Assembly (NCBI RefSeq): GCF_947494025.1
Contig: NZ_CANLTQ010000004.1
Location: 124,001-188,000, forward strand
Length of the DNA stretch: 64,000 bases
Direction: 5' to 3'
DNA from: an uncultured Jannaschia sp.
Lineage (GTDB): Bacteria > Pseudomonadota > Alphaproteobacteria > Rhodobacterales > Rhodobacteraceae
The notes below the pieces were generated by a model. It was not told the DNA's origin and did not search any database. It saw only the letters and a program-made list of their open reading frames with translations. The translations under genes and the position numbers were made by a program. How positions within the stretch are numbered: the first letter of the stretch is position 1; the number at the start of each line of letters is the position of its first letter. Below, piece after piece: positions 38,727 to 51,363 of this stretch.

Positions 38727-38778
38727 CGTTTCGGAGCGCAATCCCTATTCTTTTGGTCGTCAAATCAGGGGCAGTTTC

Positions 38779-39144
38779 ATGACAGCCGAGCCGACCGAGC
38801 GTCTCGAGGGTGCACCCCTCATTTCTCCGTCCACGACGGAGCATCCGCTGCACGAGCCGATCGTCGATGCCTGCCGGTCGGTCTTCGACCCGGAGATCCC
38901 GGTCAACATCTACGATCTGGGTCTGGTCTACACGATCGATATCGGGGACGAGAGCGACGTGCGGGTCATCATGACCCTCACGGCCCCGGGCTGCCCCGTC
39001 GCGGGCGAGATGCCGGGCTGGGTCGCCGATGCCGTGTCCGCCGTGCCGGGCGTGAAGAATGTGGACGTCGACCTCACGTGGGAGCCGCCCTGGGGCATGG
39101 AGATGATGTCCGACGAGGCCCGCCTCGAGCTCGGCTTCATGTAG
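38779..39144 (+). CDS. SufT-like MIP18/DUF59 protein
   Basis: A 121-residue DUF59 protein, related to SufT, which assists Fe-S cluster maturation. The core VFDPEIPVNIYDLGLVY, TLTAPGCP with the conserved Cys, and LTWEPPWG are all seen. In many alphaproteobacteria this gene ends the suf operon together with sufA; here no suf genes adjoin, but an IscA/SufA-type carrier is encoded 4 kb downstream. It is followed by an MscS gene 11 bases later. Confidence 0.9.
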   Translation: MTAEPTERLEGAPLISPSTTEHPLHEPIVDACRSVFDPEIPVNIYDLGLVYTIDIGDESDVRVIMTLTAPGCPVAGEMPGWVADAVSAVPGVKNVDVDLTWEPPWGMEMMSDEARLELGFM

Positions 39145-39155
39145 GCGCCGTTACC

Positions 39156-40835
39156 ATGGCGGCGGCCGCGGCAGGGCGGTTCGCCCGTTTCCTCCTCATC
39201 GTCCTCGCGATCCAGCTGTCGGCCCTGCCGGGCTGGACGCAATCCTCCTCTTTCTTCGAGGTCGAGGAGTTCGACCCCGGCCTCGGCGAAACGCCCGACG
39301 CCATCGATCGCAGCACCCCGCGATCCGCGATGGTGTCCTTTCTTCAAGCCGGGGAGGCCGGTCGCTGGGACGCGGCCGCCCATGTTCTCGACCTTTCCGA
39401 ATTTCCGCCGGCCGAGCAGCCCGCGCGCGGCGCCGCCCTCGCGGAACGGCTTCATGCGATCATCGAGCGCAAGGCGCTTCTGGACTGGACCCTGCTGAAC
39501 GACCGCCCGGACGGCCTGCAGGCTTCGGCCAGCCAGGAGGCCCCGCAGGCGGGGGAGCCGCGCCGGTCCCTGCTTCTGCGCGAATTGCCGGCGAACATCG
39601 CCCCGGCCGCCATCCGTCTGAACCGCGTCAAGCCGGGCGACGCCGATCCGATCTGGGTCTTTCCCCCGGAAACCGTCGCCAACATCCCCGCGCTCTACCG
39701 TCGCTACGGTCCCTCGCGCTTCGAGCAGGCCCTGCCCGAGCCTTTGCGGATGCAGGCGTTCTGGGGCCTGATGTGGTGGGAGCTTCTCGGCCTGCCGCTC
39801 CTCGCCATCGCGGCGATGGGTCTCGCCGCCTTTCTCCATCGCACGCTGCAGGCGATCGGCCATCGCCTGACGAACCCGCTCGCCACGTCGATCCTGCGGG
39901 CGACGCGGATGCCGACCATCTTCGCCGTGGTGACCATGCTCGTCTGGTTCGTGACGCACCGCGTCTTCGTCTTTTCGGGCAATATCGACGTCTTCGTCAC
40001 TCCGCTCATCGCCATCGGCTTCGTCACGGCGCTGCTGATGCTCATCGTCAACGTGGTCGAGGCGCTGCTGGACGCACTGATCACGCCCGGGGTGGATGTC
40101 GATCTCACCAAGGAGGAGGAGGCGGAGAAGCGCACGCTCGCCACCCGCATCAATGCGGGCAAGCGCATCATGGTCGTCGTCGTCTTTCTCGTCGGCGTGG
40201 GGATCGTGCTTTCCACCGCGCGCGTCTTCCAGGGGATCGGCATTTCCTTCCTCGCGTCCGCGGGGGCCTTCACCGTCCTTCTGGGCTTCGCCGCGCGCAA
40301 CGTGCTGGGCAACATCCTCGCCTCGCTGCAGATCGCGCTGAACCAGTCCGCCCGCGTCGGCGACCGGGTCGTCTACAAGGGCGAGCTCTGCCATGTCGAG
40401 CGCATCCACCTCACCTACGTGCAGCTGCGCGACTGGGACGGGACGCGGCTGGTCGTGCCCGTGGCGGAGTTCATCTCCGAGACCTTCTCGAACTGGTCGC
40501 TGCAGGATCCGGCGATGCTGCGGATCCTGCAGCTCAAGCTCGATCCCCGGGCGGACGTGGAGGAGCTCCGGCGCGCTTTCCACGACATCCTGCGCGACCT
40601 GTCCAATGGCGAGCTGGGCGCGGAACTCGGCGACCTTGGCGAGGCCGTCGTGAACGTCGCGGGACAGGACGTGTTCGGCATCGACGTTTGGTTCAGCACG
40701 CCCTGCAAGGATCCCAATACCTCCTGGGAGGTGGCCTGCACCGTGCGCGAACGCCTCGTTGCCCGCGCCGCCGAGATCGAGCGCGATGGCGACAGGCCGG
40801 TCTTTCCGGCCACGGTGCCCGCGCAGGCCGCCTGA
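39156..40835 (+). CDS. Large MscS-family mechanosensitive channel
   Basis: A 559-residue inner-membrane channel. Signal peptide-like N-terminus (FARFLLIVLAIQLSALPGWTQ cut as LLIVLAIQLSALPGWTQ), a periplasmic domain (about 30-195) of a kind found in larger MscS relatives, then four hydrophobic segments (about 205-225, 250-275, 280-310, 340-360) and the pore helix with SAGAFTVLLGFAARNVLGNILA. The beta domain has VGDRVVYKGELCHVERI. The N-terminal domain is expected to fold outside the membrane. Start at ATG 39156 has no strong ribosome-binding site. Second MscS of the window. Confidence 0.9.
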   Translation: MAAAAAGRFARFLLIVLAIQLSALPGWTQSSSFFEVEEFDPGLGETPDAIDRSTPRSAMVSFLQAGEAGRWDAAAHVLDLSEFPPAEQPARGAALAERLHAIIERKALLDWTLLNDRPDGLQASASQEAPQAGEPRRSLLLRELPANIAPAAIRLNRVKPGDADPIWVFPPETVANIPALYRRYGPSRFEQALPEPLRMQAFWGLMWWELLGLPLLAIAAMGLAAFLHRTLQAIGHRLTNPLATSILRATRMPTIFAVVTMLVWFVTHRVFVFSGNIDVFVTPLIAIGFVTALLMLIVNVVEALLDALITPGVDVDLTKEEEAEKRTLATRINAGKRIMVVVVFLVGVGIVLSTARVFQGIGISFLASAGAFTVLLGFAARNVLGNILASLQIALNQSARVGDRVVYKGELCHVERIHLTYVQLRDWDGTRLVVPVAEFISETFSNWSLQDPAMLRILQLKLDPRADVEELRRAFHDILRDLSNGELGAELGDLGEAVVNVAGQDVFGIDVWFSTPCKDPNTSWEVACTVRERLVARAAEIERDGDRPVFPATVPAQAA

Positions 40836-40950
40836 CGCCGAGTCCGCCGGGCCTGGACCTTGCCGTCATGCGTTCGTCACGGCACTGTAACATTCTCGTC
40901 ACCCGCCTGCGCGAAATCCGCCCAGACCAACCCGAGAAGAGAGACATGCC

Positions 40951-42192
40951 ATGACTCACCGCCCCCTTCTGACCCTGCCCTGCCTCGGTCTCGCCGTTCT
41001 CGCCGGCGTGCCGGCCCTCGCGCAGGATGGCACCGGGATGCTGACCTACGGGCCGCGCCCGGCCTATCTGATCGACCAGATGGACGAGGGCGAGCTGAAG
41101 ACGAAGCTCGAATCCTGCCTCGGGCAGACACCCGCGCGGACGGACTTCTCGATCGGCCATCGTGGTGCGCCGCTCATGTTCCCCGAGCATACCGACGTCT
41201 CGAACAAGGCCGCCGCGCGGATGGGGGCGGGCATCCTCGAATGCGACGTGACCTTCACCGCGGACCACGAACTCGTCTGCCGCCACGCGCAGAACGACCT
41301 CCATACCACGACCGACATTCTCGTGACCGACCTCGCCGAGACCTGCGTCACGCCCTTCACCCCCGCATCCGAGGACACGGACGCGACCGCGGAATGCCGG
41401 ACCTCGGAGATCACGCTGGAGGAGTTCAGGACGCTCACGCCGAAAATGGATTCGAGCCTCGCCGCCGCGACCACCGCCGAGGAATACCAGGGCGGCACGG
41501 CCGACTTCCGCACCGACCTCTACGTGGAGGGGGCGCAGCTCCTCACCCACGCGGAATCGATCGAGCTGTTCCGCGACCTCGGCGCCAAGTTCACGCCCGA
41601 GCTCAAATCCGCCTCCGTCGAGATGCCGCATGAGGGTTTCACGCAGGAGGACTACGCGCAGAAGCTCGTGGACGAATACAAGGCCGCGGACGTCCCGCCC
41701 TCCGACGTCTGGCTGCAGAGCTTCGATCTGTCCGACATCCGCTATTGGATCGAGAACGAGCCCGAGTTCGGCGAACAGGCCGTTTATCTCGACGACCGCT
41801 ACGAGGCCTTCGACGAGGACGAGGGCGAGATCGACCCGATGGACGCCTCCACCTTCGAGCCGAGCATGCAGGAGCTGGCCGACATGGGCGTGAACTACCT
41901 CGCGCCGCCGCTGTGGATGCTGGTGACCAGCGAGAACGGCGAGATCGTCCCCTCCGTCTACGCCGAGGAGGCGCGCGCGGCCGGGCTCAACCTGATCGCG
42001 TGGTCACTGGAGCGCGCCGGGACGCTGACGGATGGCGGCGGCTTCTACTTCCAGTCGATCGAGGAGCTGACCGATGGCGGCGGCACCAACTTCGAGCTGC
42101 TCGACGTGCTGGCGCAGGATGTGGGCGTCGTGGGCGTGTTCTCGGACTGGCCGGCGACGGTGACCTACTACGCGAACTGCATGGGTCTCTGA
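40951..42192 (+). CDS. Periplasmic glycerophosphodiester phosphodiesterase
   Basis: A 413-residue GDPD-family protein with a signal peptide ([12 protein letters not shown], cleavage near 24). It hydrolyses glycerophosphodiesters to glycerol 3-phosphate and an alcohol, probably in the periplasm. Catalytic motifs: [13 protein letters not shown] (His-Arg and Glu), [22 protein letters not shown] cut as [10 protein letters not shown] and LVCRHAQND (metal ligands and second His), and FTPELKS. It ends in a Cys near the C-terminus. The substrate could be phospholipid head-group diesters. No glp transport genes adjoin. Confidence 0.88.
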   Translation: MTHRPLLTLPCLGLAVLAGVPALAQDGTGMLTYGPRPAYLIDQMDEGELKTKLESCLGQTPARTDFSIGHRGAPLMFPEHTDVSNKAAARMGAGILECDVTFTADHELVCRHAQNDLHTTTDILVTDLAETCVTPFTPASEDTDATAECRTSEITLEEFRTLTPKMDSSLAAATTAEEYQGGTADFRTDLYVEGAQLLTHAESIELFRDLGAKFTPELKSASVEMPHEGFTQEDYAQKLVDEYKAADVPPSDVWLQSFDLSDIRYWIENEPEFGEQAVYLDDRYEAFDEDEGEIDPMDASTFEPSMQELADMGVNYLAPPLWMLVTSENGEIVPSVYAEEARAAGLNLIAWSLERAGTLTDGGGFYFQSIEELTDGGGTNFELLDVLAQDVGVVGVFSDWPATVTYYANCMGL

Positions 42193-42397
42193 ACGCGGAG
42201 CGGCGCCGCCCTCGGGGCGTCCGGGATATTCCGGAGGCAACGACGGGGGGCGCGCGCAAGCCCCTTACCAGACGTGTTGGTGAACCAGGCGGAATCCCTC
42301 CACAAAAGGGTCGAGACCACGTGACGCCCTCGCGGATTTCTGCGAGGGCGCCGCCTCTTCCGAACATCAGCCGCGCGGACGATGGACGCTTTGAGTG

Positions 42398-42865
42398 TCA
42401 GACCACCGCTGCGACCAACACCCACAGAGCCATTACGATCACCACGGCGGAGCCCACCGAGAAGAAGGTGGCCCTTATCTCATGGTTCTGCGCTGTGGCG
42501 TAAGCATAGGTGTGTGCGAGACGCGACAGCACGAAGGTGGCGAAGAGAAGCACCGCCACCCAAAGGGGCGGCTGCGCGGTGACAAAGACAAGTCCGGCGG
42601 CCAGGAAGGCCGGAATGCTCTCAAGGTCGTTCCGCTGCATGCGGCGCGAGCGCTCGACCTTCTCGTTTGGGTCCAGCTGCTCGGGCCGGGGGTTCCGGTT
42701 GGCTACCGTGGCACGAAGATCTTCGGTATTGAGAAGGCCCGCGTCGGTTTTCACCATCAGCGCCACGGTCATCCACCCCTGACCCATGAGCTTGAGTATC
42801 ATGATCGCGGCCGCAGCCGCGTAAGCTGCAAAGACCGGGTTCTCCATCGTGAGGGCAGAGCTCAT
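42398..42865 (-). CDS. MAPEG-family membrane protein
   Basis: A 155-residue integral membrane protein of the MAPEG family (glutathione-dependent membrane proteins such as microsomal GST and mPGES-1). Four helices are predicted (about 10-33, 84-103, 106-128 and 133-153). The family motif ERxxRxxxND appears as VERSRRMQRNDLESIPAF, and RLAHTYAY is also seen. AGGAG precedes the ATG. Codon choice is less GC-biased than the neighbours, and both flanking spacers are gene-free, suggesting recent transfer. Substrate unknown. Confidence 0.85.
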   Translation of the reverse strand: MSSALTMENPVFAAYAAAAAIMILKLMGQGWMTVALMVKTDAGLLNTEDLRATVANRNPRPEQLDPNEKVERSRRMQRNDLESIPAFLAAGLVFVTAQPPLWVAVLLFATFVLSRLAHTYAYATAQNHEIRATFFSVGSAVVIVMALWVLVAAVV

Positions 42866-43011
42866 ATGAGGAATTCTCCTGCGGAGGGCTTCCGCGAGAC
42901 CACCTTATCACGACTCGCGACATGAAGTTGCGAGAGTGTTTTGCCGACCGTATAGCCGCCCGATCCGCTGGCACGGGACAACCTCATCGAGTGCGGTCTT
43001 CAACACATCCG

Positions 43012-43046
43012 ATAAGGGGCTTGCGGCGCGCGGCGGCCCCCTTTTA
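43012..43046 (+). terminator. Orphan terminator-like hairpin before the IscA-type gene
   Basis: ATAAGGGGC and GCCCCCTTTTAT pair around a GC-rich loop, ending in TTTT on the plus strand. No plus-strand gene ends nearby: the preceding plus-strand gene stops at 42192. It may end a small RNA starting in 42866..43011, or be the leftover 3' end of a lost gene. The rest of 42866..43153 shows no gene. Confidence 0.5.
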
Positions 43047-43153
43047 TGTCAGCCGGGCCGTCCCGAACGGATGCGTCGCGCGCACAGGATACCGCCCGGC
43101 CCCTTGAGCGCCGGGGATGGCGGGCTTACGTTCGGGGTCGAGGAGACATACCC

Positions 43154-43519
43154 ATGTTCGCCATACCCGGTCAGCCCCCCGTCACCGTCACCCCGGCCGC
43201 CGCCGCGCAGATCGCCAGGCTCATGGCGCGGCAGGATTCGGCCGGCCTTCGCATCGGCGTCAAGAAGGGCGGCTGCGCGGGGATGGAATACACCATGGAT
43301 TACGTCGCCGCCGTCGAGCCGAACGACGAGGTCGTCGAGGTGGGCGAAGCTCGCGTGCTGATCGCGCCGATGGCGCAGATGTTCCTGTTCGGGACCGAGA
43401 TCGACTACGAGACGTCGCTTCTTGAATCCGGGTTCCGGTTCCGCAATCCGAACGTCGTCGATGCCTGCGGCTGCGGCGAGTCGATCAAGTTCGACGAGGC
43501 TCTGGGCAAGACCGGCTGA
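43154..43519 (+). CDS. IscA/SufA-type iron-sulfur carrier
   Basis: A 121-residue A-type Fe-S carrier of the HesB/IscA family, which passes clusters to apo-enzymes. The three conserved cysteines are in GGCAGMEY and CGCGESI. GGAGA stands before ATG 43154, fixing the start. The nearby SufT-like gene (38779) may share the pathway. It precedes tpiA by 36 bases, which could be an operon. Confidence 0.93.
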   Translation: MFAIPGQPPVTVTPAAAAQIARLMARQDSAGLRIGVKKGGCAGMEYTMDYVAAVEPNDEVVEVGEARVLIAPMAQMFLFGTEIDYETSLLESGFRFRNPNVVDACGCGESIKFDEALGKTG

Positions 43520-43555
43520 CGTGATATGCCTCCCGCCACATGCAGGGAGGGCCTT

Positions 43556-44263
43556 ATGCCGAAGAAGATCGCCGCCGGAAACTGGAAGATGAACGGCCTG
43601 CGCGCCGCGTTGGGCGAGGCGCGGGCCATCGCGGAGGGCGCGCCCTCGGGGATCGTCACGCTGCTCTGCCCCCCCGCGACACTCCTGGCGGCGATGCCCG
43701 AGGGTCTCGCGACGGGCGGCCAGTGCTGCCATACGAACGAAACCGGCGCCCATACCGGCGACGTTTCCGCCGAGATGCTGGCCGATGCCGGCGCGACCTA
43801 CTGCATCACGGGCCATTCCGAGCGCAGGGCCGACCACGGCGAACGCGATGCGGACGTGCTCGCGCAGACCGAGGCCGCGTGGCGGGCCGGACTCACGGCG
43901 ATCCTTTGCATCGGCGAGACGCTGGAACAGCGCGAGGCGGGGCGGACGCTCGACGTGCTATCGGCACAACTGGCCGGCTCCCTTCCCGAGGGCGCCACGG
44001 CGGAGAACACCGTCGTCGCCTACGAGCCGGTCTGGGCCATCGGTACCGGCAAGGTAGCCTCCCCCGAACAGGTGGCGGAGGTGCACGACGCGCTGCGCGC
44101 GCAGGTCGGCCCTGACATGTCGCTTCTCTACGGCGGGTCGGTGAAGGCCGCGAACGCCGCGGATATATTCGAGCTCGGGAACGTGGACGGCGCGTTGGTG
44201 GGCGGCGCCAGCCTCCGCGCGGCCGACTTCCTGCCGATCGCGGAGGCGCTCGCCGCGCGCTAA
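43556..44263 (+). CDS. tpiA: Triosephosphate isomerase
   Basis: Interconverts dihydroxyacetone phosphate and glyceraldehyde 3-phosphate. Residues Lys (GNWKMNG), His (GHSERR), Glu ([12 protein letters not shown]) and the phosphate-binding YGGSVK and GGAS are all present. At 235 residues it is shorter than the usual 245-255, mainly in the region after [13 protein letters not shown] and in the early helices. GGGAGG stands before ATG 43556. Confidence 0.96.
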   Translation: MPKKIAAGNWKMNGLRAALGEARAIAEGAPSGIVTLLCPPATLLAAMPEGLATGGQCCHTNETGAHTGDVSAEMLADAGATYCITGHSERRADHGERDADVLAQTEAAWRAGLTAILCIGETLEQREAGRTLDVLSAQLAGSLPEGATAENTVVAYEPVWAIGTGKVASPEQVAEVHDALRAQVGPDMSLLYGGSVKAANAADIFELGNVDGALVGGASLRAADFLPIAEALAAR

Positions 44264-44438
44264 CGGATCACGGGCTTCGGCTCCGTGACCGGCATTCCCA
44301 GGCGCGTACCCTGCTTGTACCGGGCCGGTTTTCGATCCCCGCCCGAATACCGGAGGAACGACGCCTTCGACGAGAGTCGTTCCGCCGGAAAGACGCGGCC
44401 GGGGATCACGTCGGGGCTGCGGCGCGCCCCGGCCGCGG

Positions 44439-47297
<2,859 letters not shown>

Positions 47298-47376
47298 TCT
47301 GCCCCCGGATCTCGTGCAAGTTCTCGACATAGGAGATGCGAACCCGCATGCAATCCGGGCCGGCCGATTCCCGTGC

Positions 47377-47391
47377 GAACAATCCGCGAAC
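47377..47391 (-). promoter_or_regulatory. Alphaproteobacterial SOS (LexA) box upstream of uvrA
   Basis: On the minus strand GTTC-GCGGATT-GTTC, an exact match to the alphaproteobacterial LexA box GTTC-N7-GTTC, located about 80 bases before the uvrA start and on its promoter side. LexA regulation of uvrA is common in this class, which supports the call. Confidence 0.8.
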
Positions 47392-47515
47392 GCCTATCAC
47401 GTCCACGGGCGGGGCGCCAGACGCGCGGGCGCGCGATGCCCTCCGCTCGGAACCGCAAGACGGCGCGCGGCGCCGGGCTCCGCGTCTCGAAATCGACCTC
47501 GCGCTCCCGGTCCAG

Positions 47516-47539
47516 GCCGGCCGCGCGACGGCGGCCGGC
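47516..47539 (-). terminator. GC-rich hairpin downstream of lpdA
   Basis: A perfect 9-base-pair stem (GCCGGCCGC / GCGGCCGGC) with a six-base loop, 22 bases after the lpdA stop. It lacks a T tract on either strand, so factor-independent termination is uncertain. Confidence 0.35.
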
Positions 47540-47560
47540 CGGTCGCCTGTCAGTCGCCCG

Positions 47561-48961
47561 TCAGTAGTGGATCGCCCGTCCGTCCGCGTCGAGCACGCTT
47601 TCGTGCATCATCTCCGACAGGGTCGGGTGCGGGAACACGGTATGGGCCAGATCCTCCTCCGTCGTCTCGAGCTGCCGCCCCACGACGTAGCCCTGGATCA
47701 GCTCGGTCACCTCCGCGCCGACCATGTGCGCGCCCAGAAGCTCGCCCGTGGCCTTGTCGAACACGGTCTTCACCATCCCCTCCGGCTCGCCCAGCGCGAT
47801 GGCCTTGCCGTTGCCGATGAACGGGAAATGCCCGACCTTGATGTCATGCCCCGCATCGCGGGCCTGCGCCTCCGTCAGCCCGACGCTCGCCACCTGCGGA
47901 TAGCAGTAGGTGCAGCCGGCGATGCTTTCGGGACGGACGGGATGGACGTCGTTCCGGCCCGCGATCAGCTCGGCCACCATGACGCCCTCGTGGCTGGCCT
48001 TGTGGGCGAGCCACGGCGCGCCGGCGATGTCGCCGATGGCGTAGACGCCCTCGACCCCCGTGCGGCAATACTCATCCACGACCACGTGCGACTTCTCGAC
48101 CTTCACCCCGGCTTCCTCGAGGCCCAGCCCCTCGACATTGCCGACGATGCCCACGGCGGAGATCACGGTGTCGAACTCGTAGCTCTCGGCCTTGCCCTTC
48201 GACTCGATCTTCGCCACCACCCTGTCGTCCTGCCGGTCCAGCTCCTGCACGATGGCTTTCTGCAGGATCGTCATGCCCTGCTTCTCGAACTGCTTCTTGG
48301 CGAATTTGGAGATTTCCTCGTCCTCCACCGGCAGGATGCGGTCCATCACCTCGACCACCGTCGTGTCGGCGCCGAGCGTGTTGTAGAAGCTCGCGAACTC
48401 GATCCCGATGGCGCCCGAGCCGATCACGAGGAGCTTCTTCGGCATGTGCGGCGGCTGCAGCGCGGTCTTGTAGTTCCAGACCCGCTTGCCGTCCGCTTCC
48501 AGCCCCGGAAGGTCGCGGGCGCGCGCGCCGGTGGCGACGACGACGTTGCCCGCCTCGTAGGTCTCCTCGCCCTTGTCGGTCGTGACCGTGACACGACCCG
48601 TTCCGGCGAGCTTCGCCTCGCCCATGATCGTGGTGATCTTGTTCTTCTTGAACAGGTGCCCGATCCCGCCGGACAGCTGCTTGGCCACCCCGCGGGAGCG
48701 CTTGACCACCGCGTCGAGGTCGTAATCGATCCCCTCCGCCTTCAGGCCGAACTCCTTGGCGCGGTGCATCAGGTGGAACACCTCCGAGGAGCGCAGCATC
48801 GCCTTGGTCGGGATGCAGCCCCAGTTGAGGCAGATGCCGCCCAGATGCTCGCGCTCGACGCAGGCGACGCTGAGGCCCAGCTGCGCGGCGCGGATCGCCG
48901 CGACATAGCCGCCGGGACCGGCCCCGATCACGATCAGGTCGAAGGATTTGGCCATGTTCAT
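47561..48961 (-). CDS. lpdA: Dihydrolipoyl dehydrogenase
   Basis: Flavin disulfide reductase (E3) that reoxidises dihydrolipoyl groups of 2-oxo acid dehydrogenases and the glycine cleavage system. The 466-residue protein has the FAD motif [12 protein letters not shown], the redox pair [14 protein letters not shown], the NAD motif [12 protein letters not shown] and the C-terminal His-Glu dyad in [10 protein letters not shown]. It stands alone, apart from E1/E2 genes. MNMAKS contains two possible ATG starts six bases apart. Confidence 0.96.
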   Translation of the reverse strand: MNMAKSFDLIVIGAGPGGYVAAIRAAQLGLSVACVEREHLGGICLNWGCIPTKAMLRSSEVFHLMHRAKEFGLKAEGIDYDLDAVVKRSRGVAKQLSGGIGHLFKKNKITTIMGEAKLAGTGRVTVTTDKGEETYEAGNVVVATGARARDLPGLEADGKRVWNYKTALQPPHMPKKLLVIGSGAIGIEFASFYNTLGADTTVVEVMDRILPVEDEEISKFAKKQFEKQGMTILQKAIVQELDRQDDRVVAKIESKGKAESYEFDTVISAVGIVGNVEGLGLEEAGVKVEKSHVVVDEYCRTGVEGVYAIGDIAGAPWLAHKASHEGVMVAELIAGRNDVHPVRPESIAGCTYCYPQVASVGLTEAQARDAGHDIKVGHFPFIGNGKAIALGEPEGMVKTVFDKATGELLGAHMVGAEVTELIQGYVVGRQLETTEEDLAHTVFPHPTLSEMMHESVLDADGRAIHY

Positions 48962-49042
48962 GCCTCTCGCGTGCTCAATCGGTCAACGTCGGCCTAGCCT
49001 GCGCAGCGCCCGGAGGAAAGGCAAGGGTCCGCGGGGTCCGGC

Positions 49043-49639
49043 CTAGGCGGCGCGCAGGGCGCGGACCACCTCGCCGTAGCCGCCCGCCTCGAGAAAGGCC
49101 CGCTCGGCCCGGGTCGAGCGGCGGCCCAGCGCCTCGTTGCGGTAGGGGAAACGGCCGTGATCGCGGATCACCTGCCGGTGCGCCCGCGCGTGGAGCAGGC
49201 TTTCCGGCGCGTCCATCCGCCGCGCGAACATCCGGCAGGACCGGTCCTGATGCGCGAGGCATTCCGAATGCATGAACGGCAGGTAGAAGAACTGCCGCGC
49301 CGGCCCCTCCACCGCGAGGTCGTAGCCGGCGTCGATCGCGTGCCGGGCGGCGTCGCGTGCCGGCGCGTCGGTCGCGAAGGCGCGCGCGTCGCCGCGGAAC
49401 ATGTTGCGCGGGAACTGGTCGGTCAGGACGATGAAGGCGAGGCTGCCGCGCGCATTGCGCTGCCATTCGGTCAGGCCGCCCGTCCGCGCGTCCGTCCAGG
49501 CCGCCTCGAACCGCGCCCGGATCGCCGCGTCGAGCGCGTCGTCCTGCTTGTACCAGTCCTCGGGCGTGCACGCCTCGAGCCAGAATTCCAGAACGTCCCC
49601 GGCCCCGACCCGCACGTCGTCGCTCGTTTCCCGCTTCAT
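49043..49639 (-). CDS. DUF924 family protein
   Basis: A 198-residue DUF924 protein. Family features: VLEFWLE, TDQFPRNMFRG (the best conserved block), FFYLPFMHSE and GRFPYRNEALGR. The all-helical fold resembles TPR-like repeats. The activity is not known. Its ATG overlaps the stop of the MFS gene as ATGA, so the two are translated together. Confidence 0.88.
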   Translation of the reverse strand: MKRETSDDVRVGAGDVLEFWLEACTPEDWYKQDDALDAAIRARFEAAWTDARTGGLTEWQRNARGSLAFIVLTDQFPRNMFRGDARAFATDAPARDAARHAIDAGYDLAVEGPARQFFYLPFMHSECLAHQDRSCRMFARRMDAPESLLHARAHRQVIRDHGRFPYRNEALGRRSTRAERAFLEAGGYGEVVRALRAA

Positions 49640-50913
49640 GCCGCCTTCTCCGTTTCCTCCGACGTGTCCGCGTCGTCGCTTCCGCTTTCCCAGGTCTCGA
49701 CCGCCGAGCCGATCGTGACCGGCGTGACCCCCATCGGGGAAAGTACGACATAGTCGGCCGACTCGTCGACGACCTGCACCGCCCGGCGGCGCATCCGCCA
49801 GATCGCGTAGCCCGCCAGCGCCGCCATCAGCGCGCCGATGAACAGGAAGAACCCGCCCGGCCCCGCCACCGACATCAGCCATCCCGTCAGGATCGGACCG
49901 CCGATCGCGCCCACCCCGTTCACGAACAGAAGCCGCGCGGAGGCCGAGGCCATGTCGTCGGCCTCCAGGTAGTCGTTCGTATAGGCCAGCAGCAGCGCAT
50001 AGAGCGGGTTCGCCATGCCGCCGATGAAGAACGCGGCGATCATGAGCCCCGTCACGCCACCGAAGCCGGAAACCCCCAGCCCGCAGGCCAACCAGCCGAT
50101 CACCGCGCCGATCGCCACCATCACTCGCCGGTCGTAGCGGTCCGAGGCCCAGCCGATCGGGTATTGCAGCAGGAGCCCGCCGGTATACATCGCCGACACG
50201 AACAGGGCGATCTGCGCCGAGCTGAGCTGCGCCTGCGCCCCGAACACGCCCGCCATGCCGAACATGGCGGAGAACACCGCGCCCATCAGGAAGATGCCCA
50301 CGAAGCCCAGCGGCGAAACCTGATAGAGCTTGCGGAACGACATCGGTTTCGCCTTCTCGAAGGGCGGCATCGGCGTGGCCGAAAGCAGGATCGGCGCGAA
50401 GGCGAGGCTCACGAGCACGGAGACCACGATGAAGAGGTGGAAATCCGCCGGGTCGCCCAGCACGAAGATCGCCTGCGCCGCGACGATGCCGACCATCTGC
50501 GCGATGATGTAGAGCGACAGCGCCCGGCCCCGCGTCTCGTTGGTCGTGGTATTGTTGAGCCAGCTTTCCGAGACGATGTAGACGCCGCAGAAGCAGAACC
50601 CCAGAAGCAGCCGCAGCAAGGTCCAGGCGGGCGGGTTCGTCAGCGCCGGGTAGAGGATCAGCCCCGCGCTCGCCAGGGAGCCCAGCGCCGCGAAGACGCG
50701 GACATGGCCGACCCGCCGGATCATCCCCGGAACGAATTGCGAGCCCAGCAGGAAGCCCACGAAATAGGCCGACATCACGACGGAGATCGCCGTGGTCGAG
50801 AAGCCCTCGATATCGGCGCGCACGCCGAGCAGCGTGCCCTGCATCCCGTTGCCCACCATCAGGAACACGATGCCGAGCAGCAGGGCCCAGGAATTGCGGA
50901 TGACGGACAGCAT
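49636..50913 (-). CDS. MFS transporter (YcaD-like)
   Basis: A 425-residue major facilitator transporter with 12 hydrophobic segments from LLLGIVFLMVGNGMQGTLL to FFLFIGALMAALAGYAIW. The loop 2-3 motif is FVPGMIRRVGHVRVF and the repeat in the second half is WASDRYDRRVMV. A soluble acidic tail of about 60 residues follows (TWESGSDDADTSEETEKAA). Sequence and length are closest to the YcaD-type group, whose substrates are unclear. Coupled to the DUF924 gene downstream. Confidence 0.88.
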   Translation of the reverse strand: MLSVIRNSWALLLGIVFLMVGNGMQGTLLGVRADIEGFSTTAISVVMSAYFVGFLLGSQFVPGMIRRVGHVRVFAALGSLASAGLILYPALTNPPAWTLLRLLLGFCFCGVYIVSESWLNNTTTNETRGRALSLYIIAQMVGIVAAQAIFVLGDPADFHLFIVVSVLVSLAFAPILLSATPMPPFEKAKPMSFRKLYQVSPLGFVGIFLMGAVFSAMFGMAGVFGAQAQLSSAQIALFVSAMYTGGLLLQYPIGWASDRYDRRVMVAIGAVIGWLACGLGVSGFGGVTGLMIAAFFIGGMANPLYALLLAYTNDYLEADDMASASARLLFVNGVGAIGGPILTGWLMSVAGPGGFFLFIGALMAALAGYAIWRMRRRAVQVVDESADYVVLSPMGVTPVTIGSAVETWESGSDDADTSEETEKAA

Positions 50914-51036
50914 GGGGCGGCCTCGGGACGGTGCGGATTCCCCCGCCGCCTACGCCGGAGAGTGCGATGCGTCCATGCACATTCCGCTCGATTTGGCTGC
51001 AAACACGCCCCTGCGCGCGGCATCCGGCCGATCCCC

Positions 51037-51294
51037 GCGAACGATGGCCCCGAAGGGGCGCGCTCGTTCCGCCCGGCCACGCGGAAGGACGAGAACCTCG
51101 CCCGCGCGGGCGACTGGTATCCGGGCGAGCGCAGCTTCGCGGACGCCTATCTCGACACGCTGGTCCGCTGGCTGGATCTCGTCCCGCTCCCGCTCGGCGA
51201 CTACCCGGCGCTCCGCGCGCATCGCGACCGGATGGAGACCGATGACGGCGTCCGCCACGCCCTCGCCCGGCAGGGGATGACGCCGCAGACCTGA
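51037..51294 (+). pseudogene. Glutathione S-transferase, C-terminal remnant
   Basis: This plus-strand frame resembles the end of a GST C-terminal helical domain: NLARAGDWYPGERSFADAYL, then VRWLDLVPLPLGDYPALRAH, and a final helix to GMTPQT before a TGA. The preceding sequence has no matching thioredoxin-like N-terminal domain, no start codon in a sensible context and only unrelated sequence back to the MFS gene. It therefore looks like the remains of a truncated gene. The rest of the gap 50914..51363 holds no gene. Confidence 0.6.
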
Positions 51295-51363
51295 CGCCGC
51301 GCCCGTGTGGGTCGGCTGTGCCACGCCCGTAACACAGGCATAACACAGCCGTAACACGCCGCC

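Noticed and set aside
42326-42349. GCCCTCGC/GCGAGGGC hairpin as terminator of the MAPEG gene
   Set aside because: No T tract on either strand; could be chance in GC-rich sequence.
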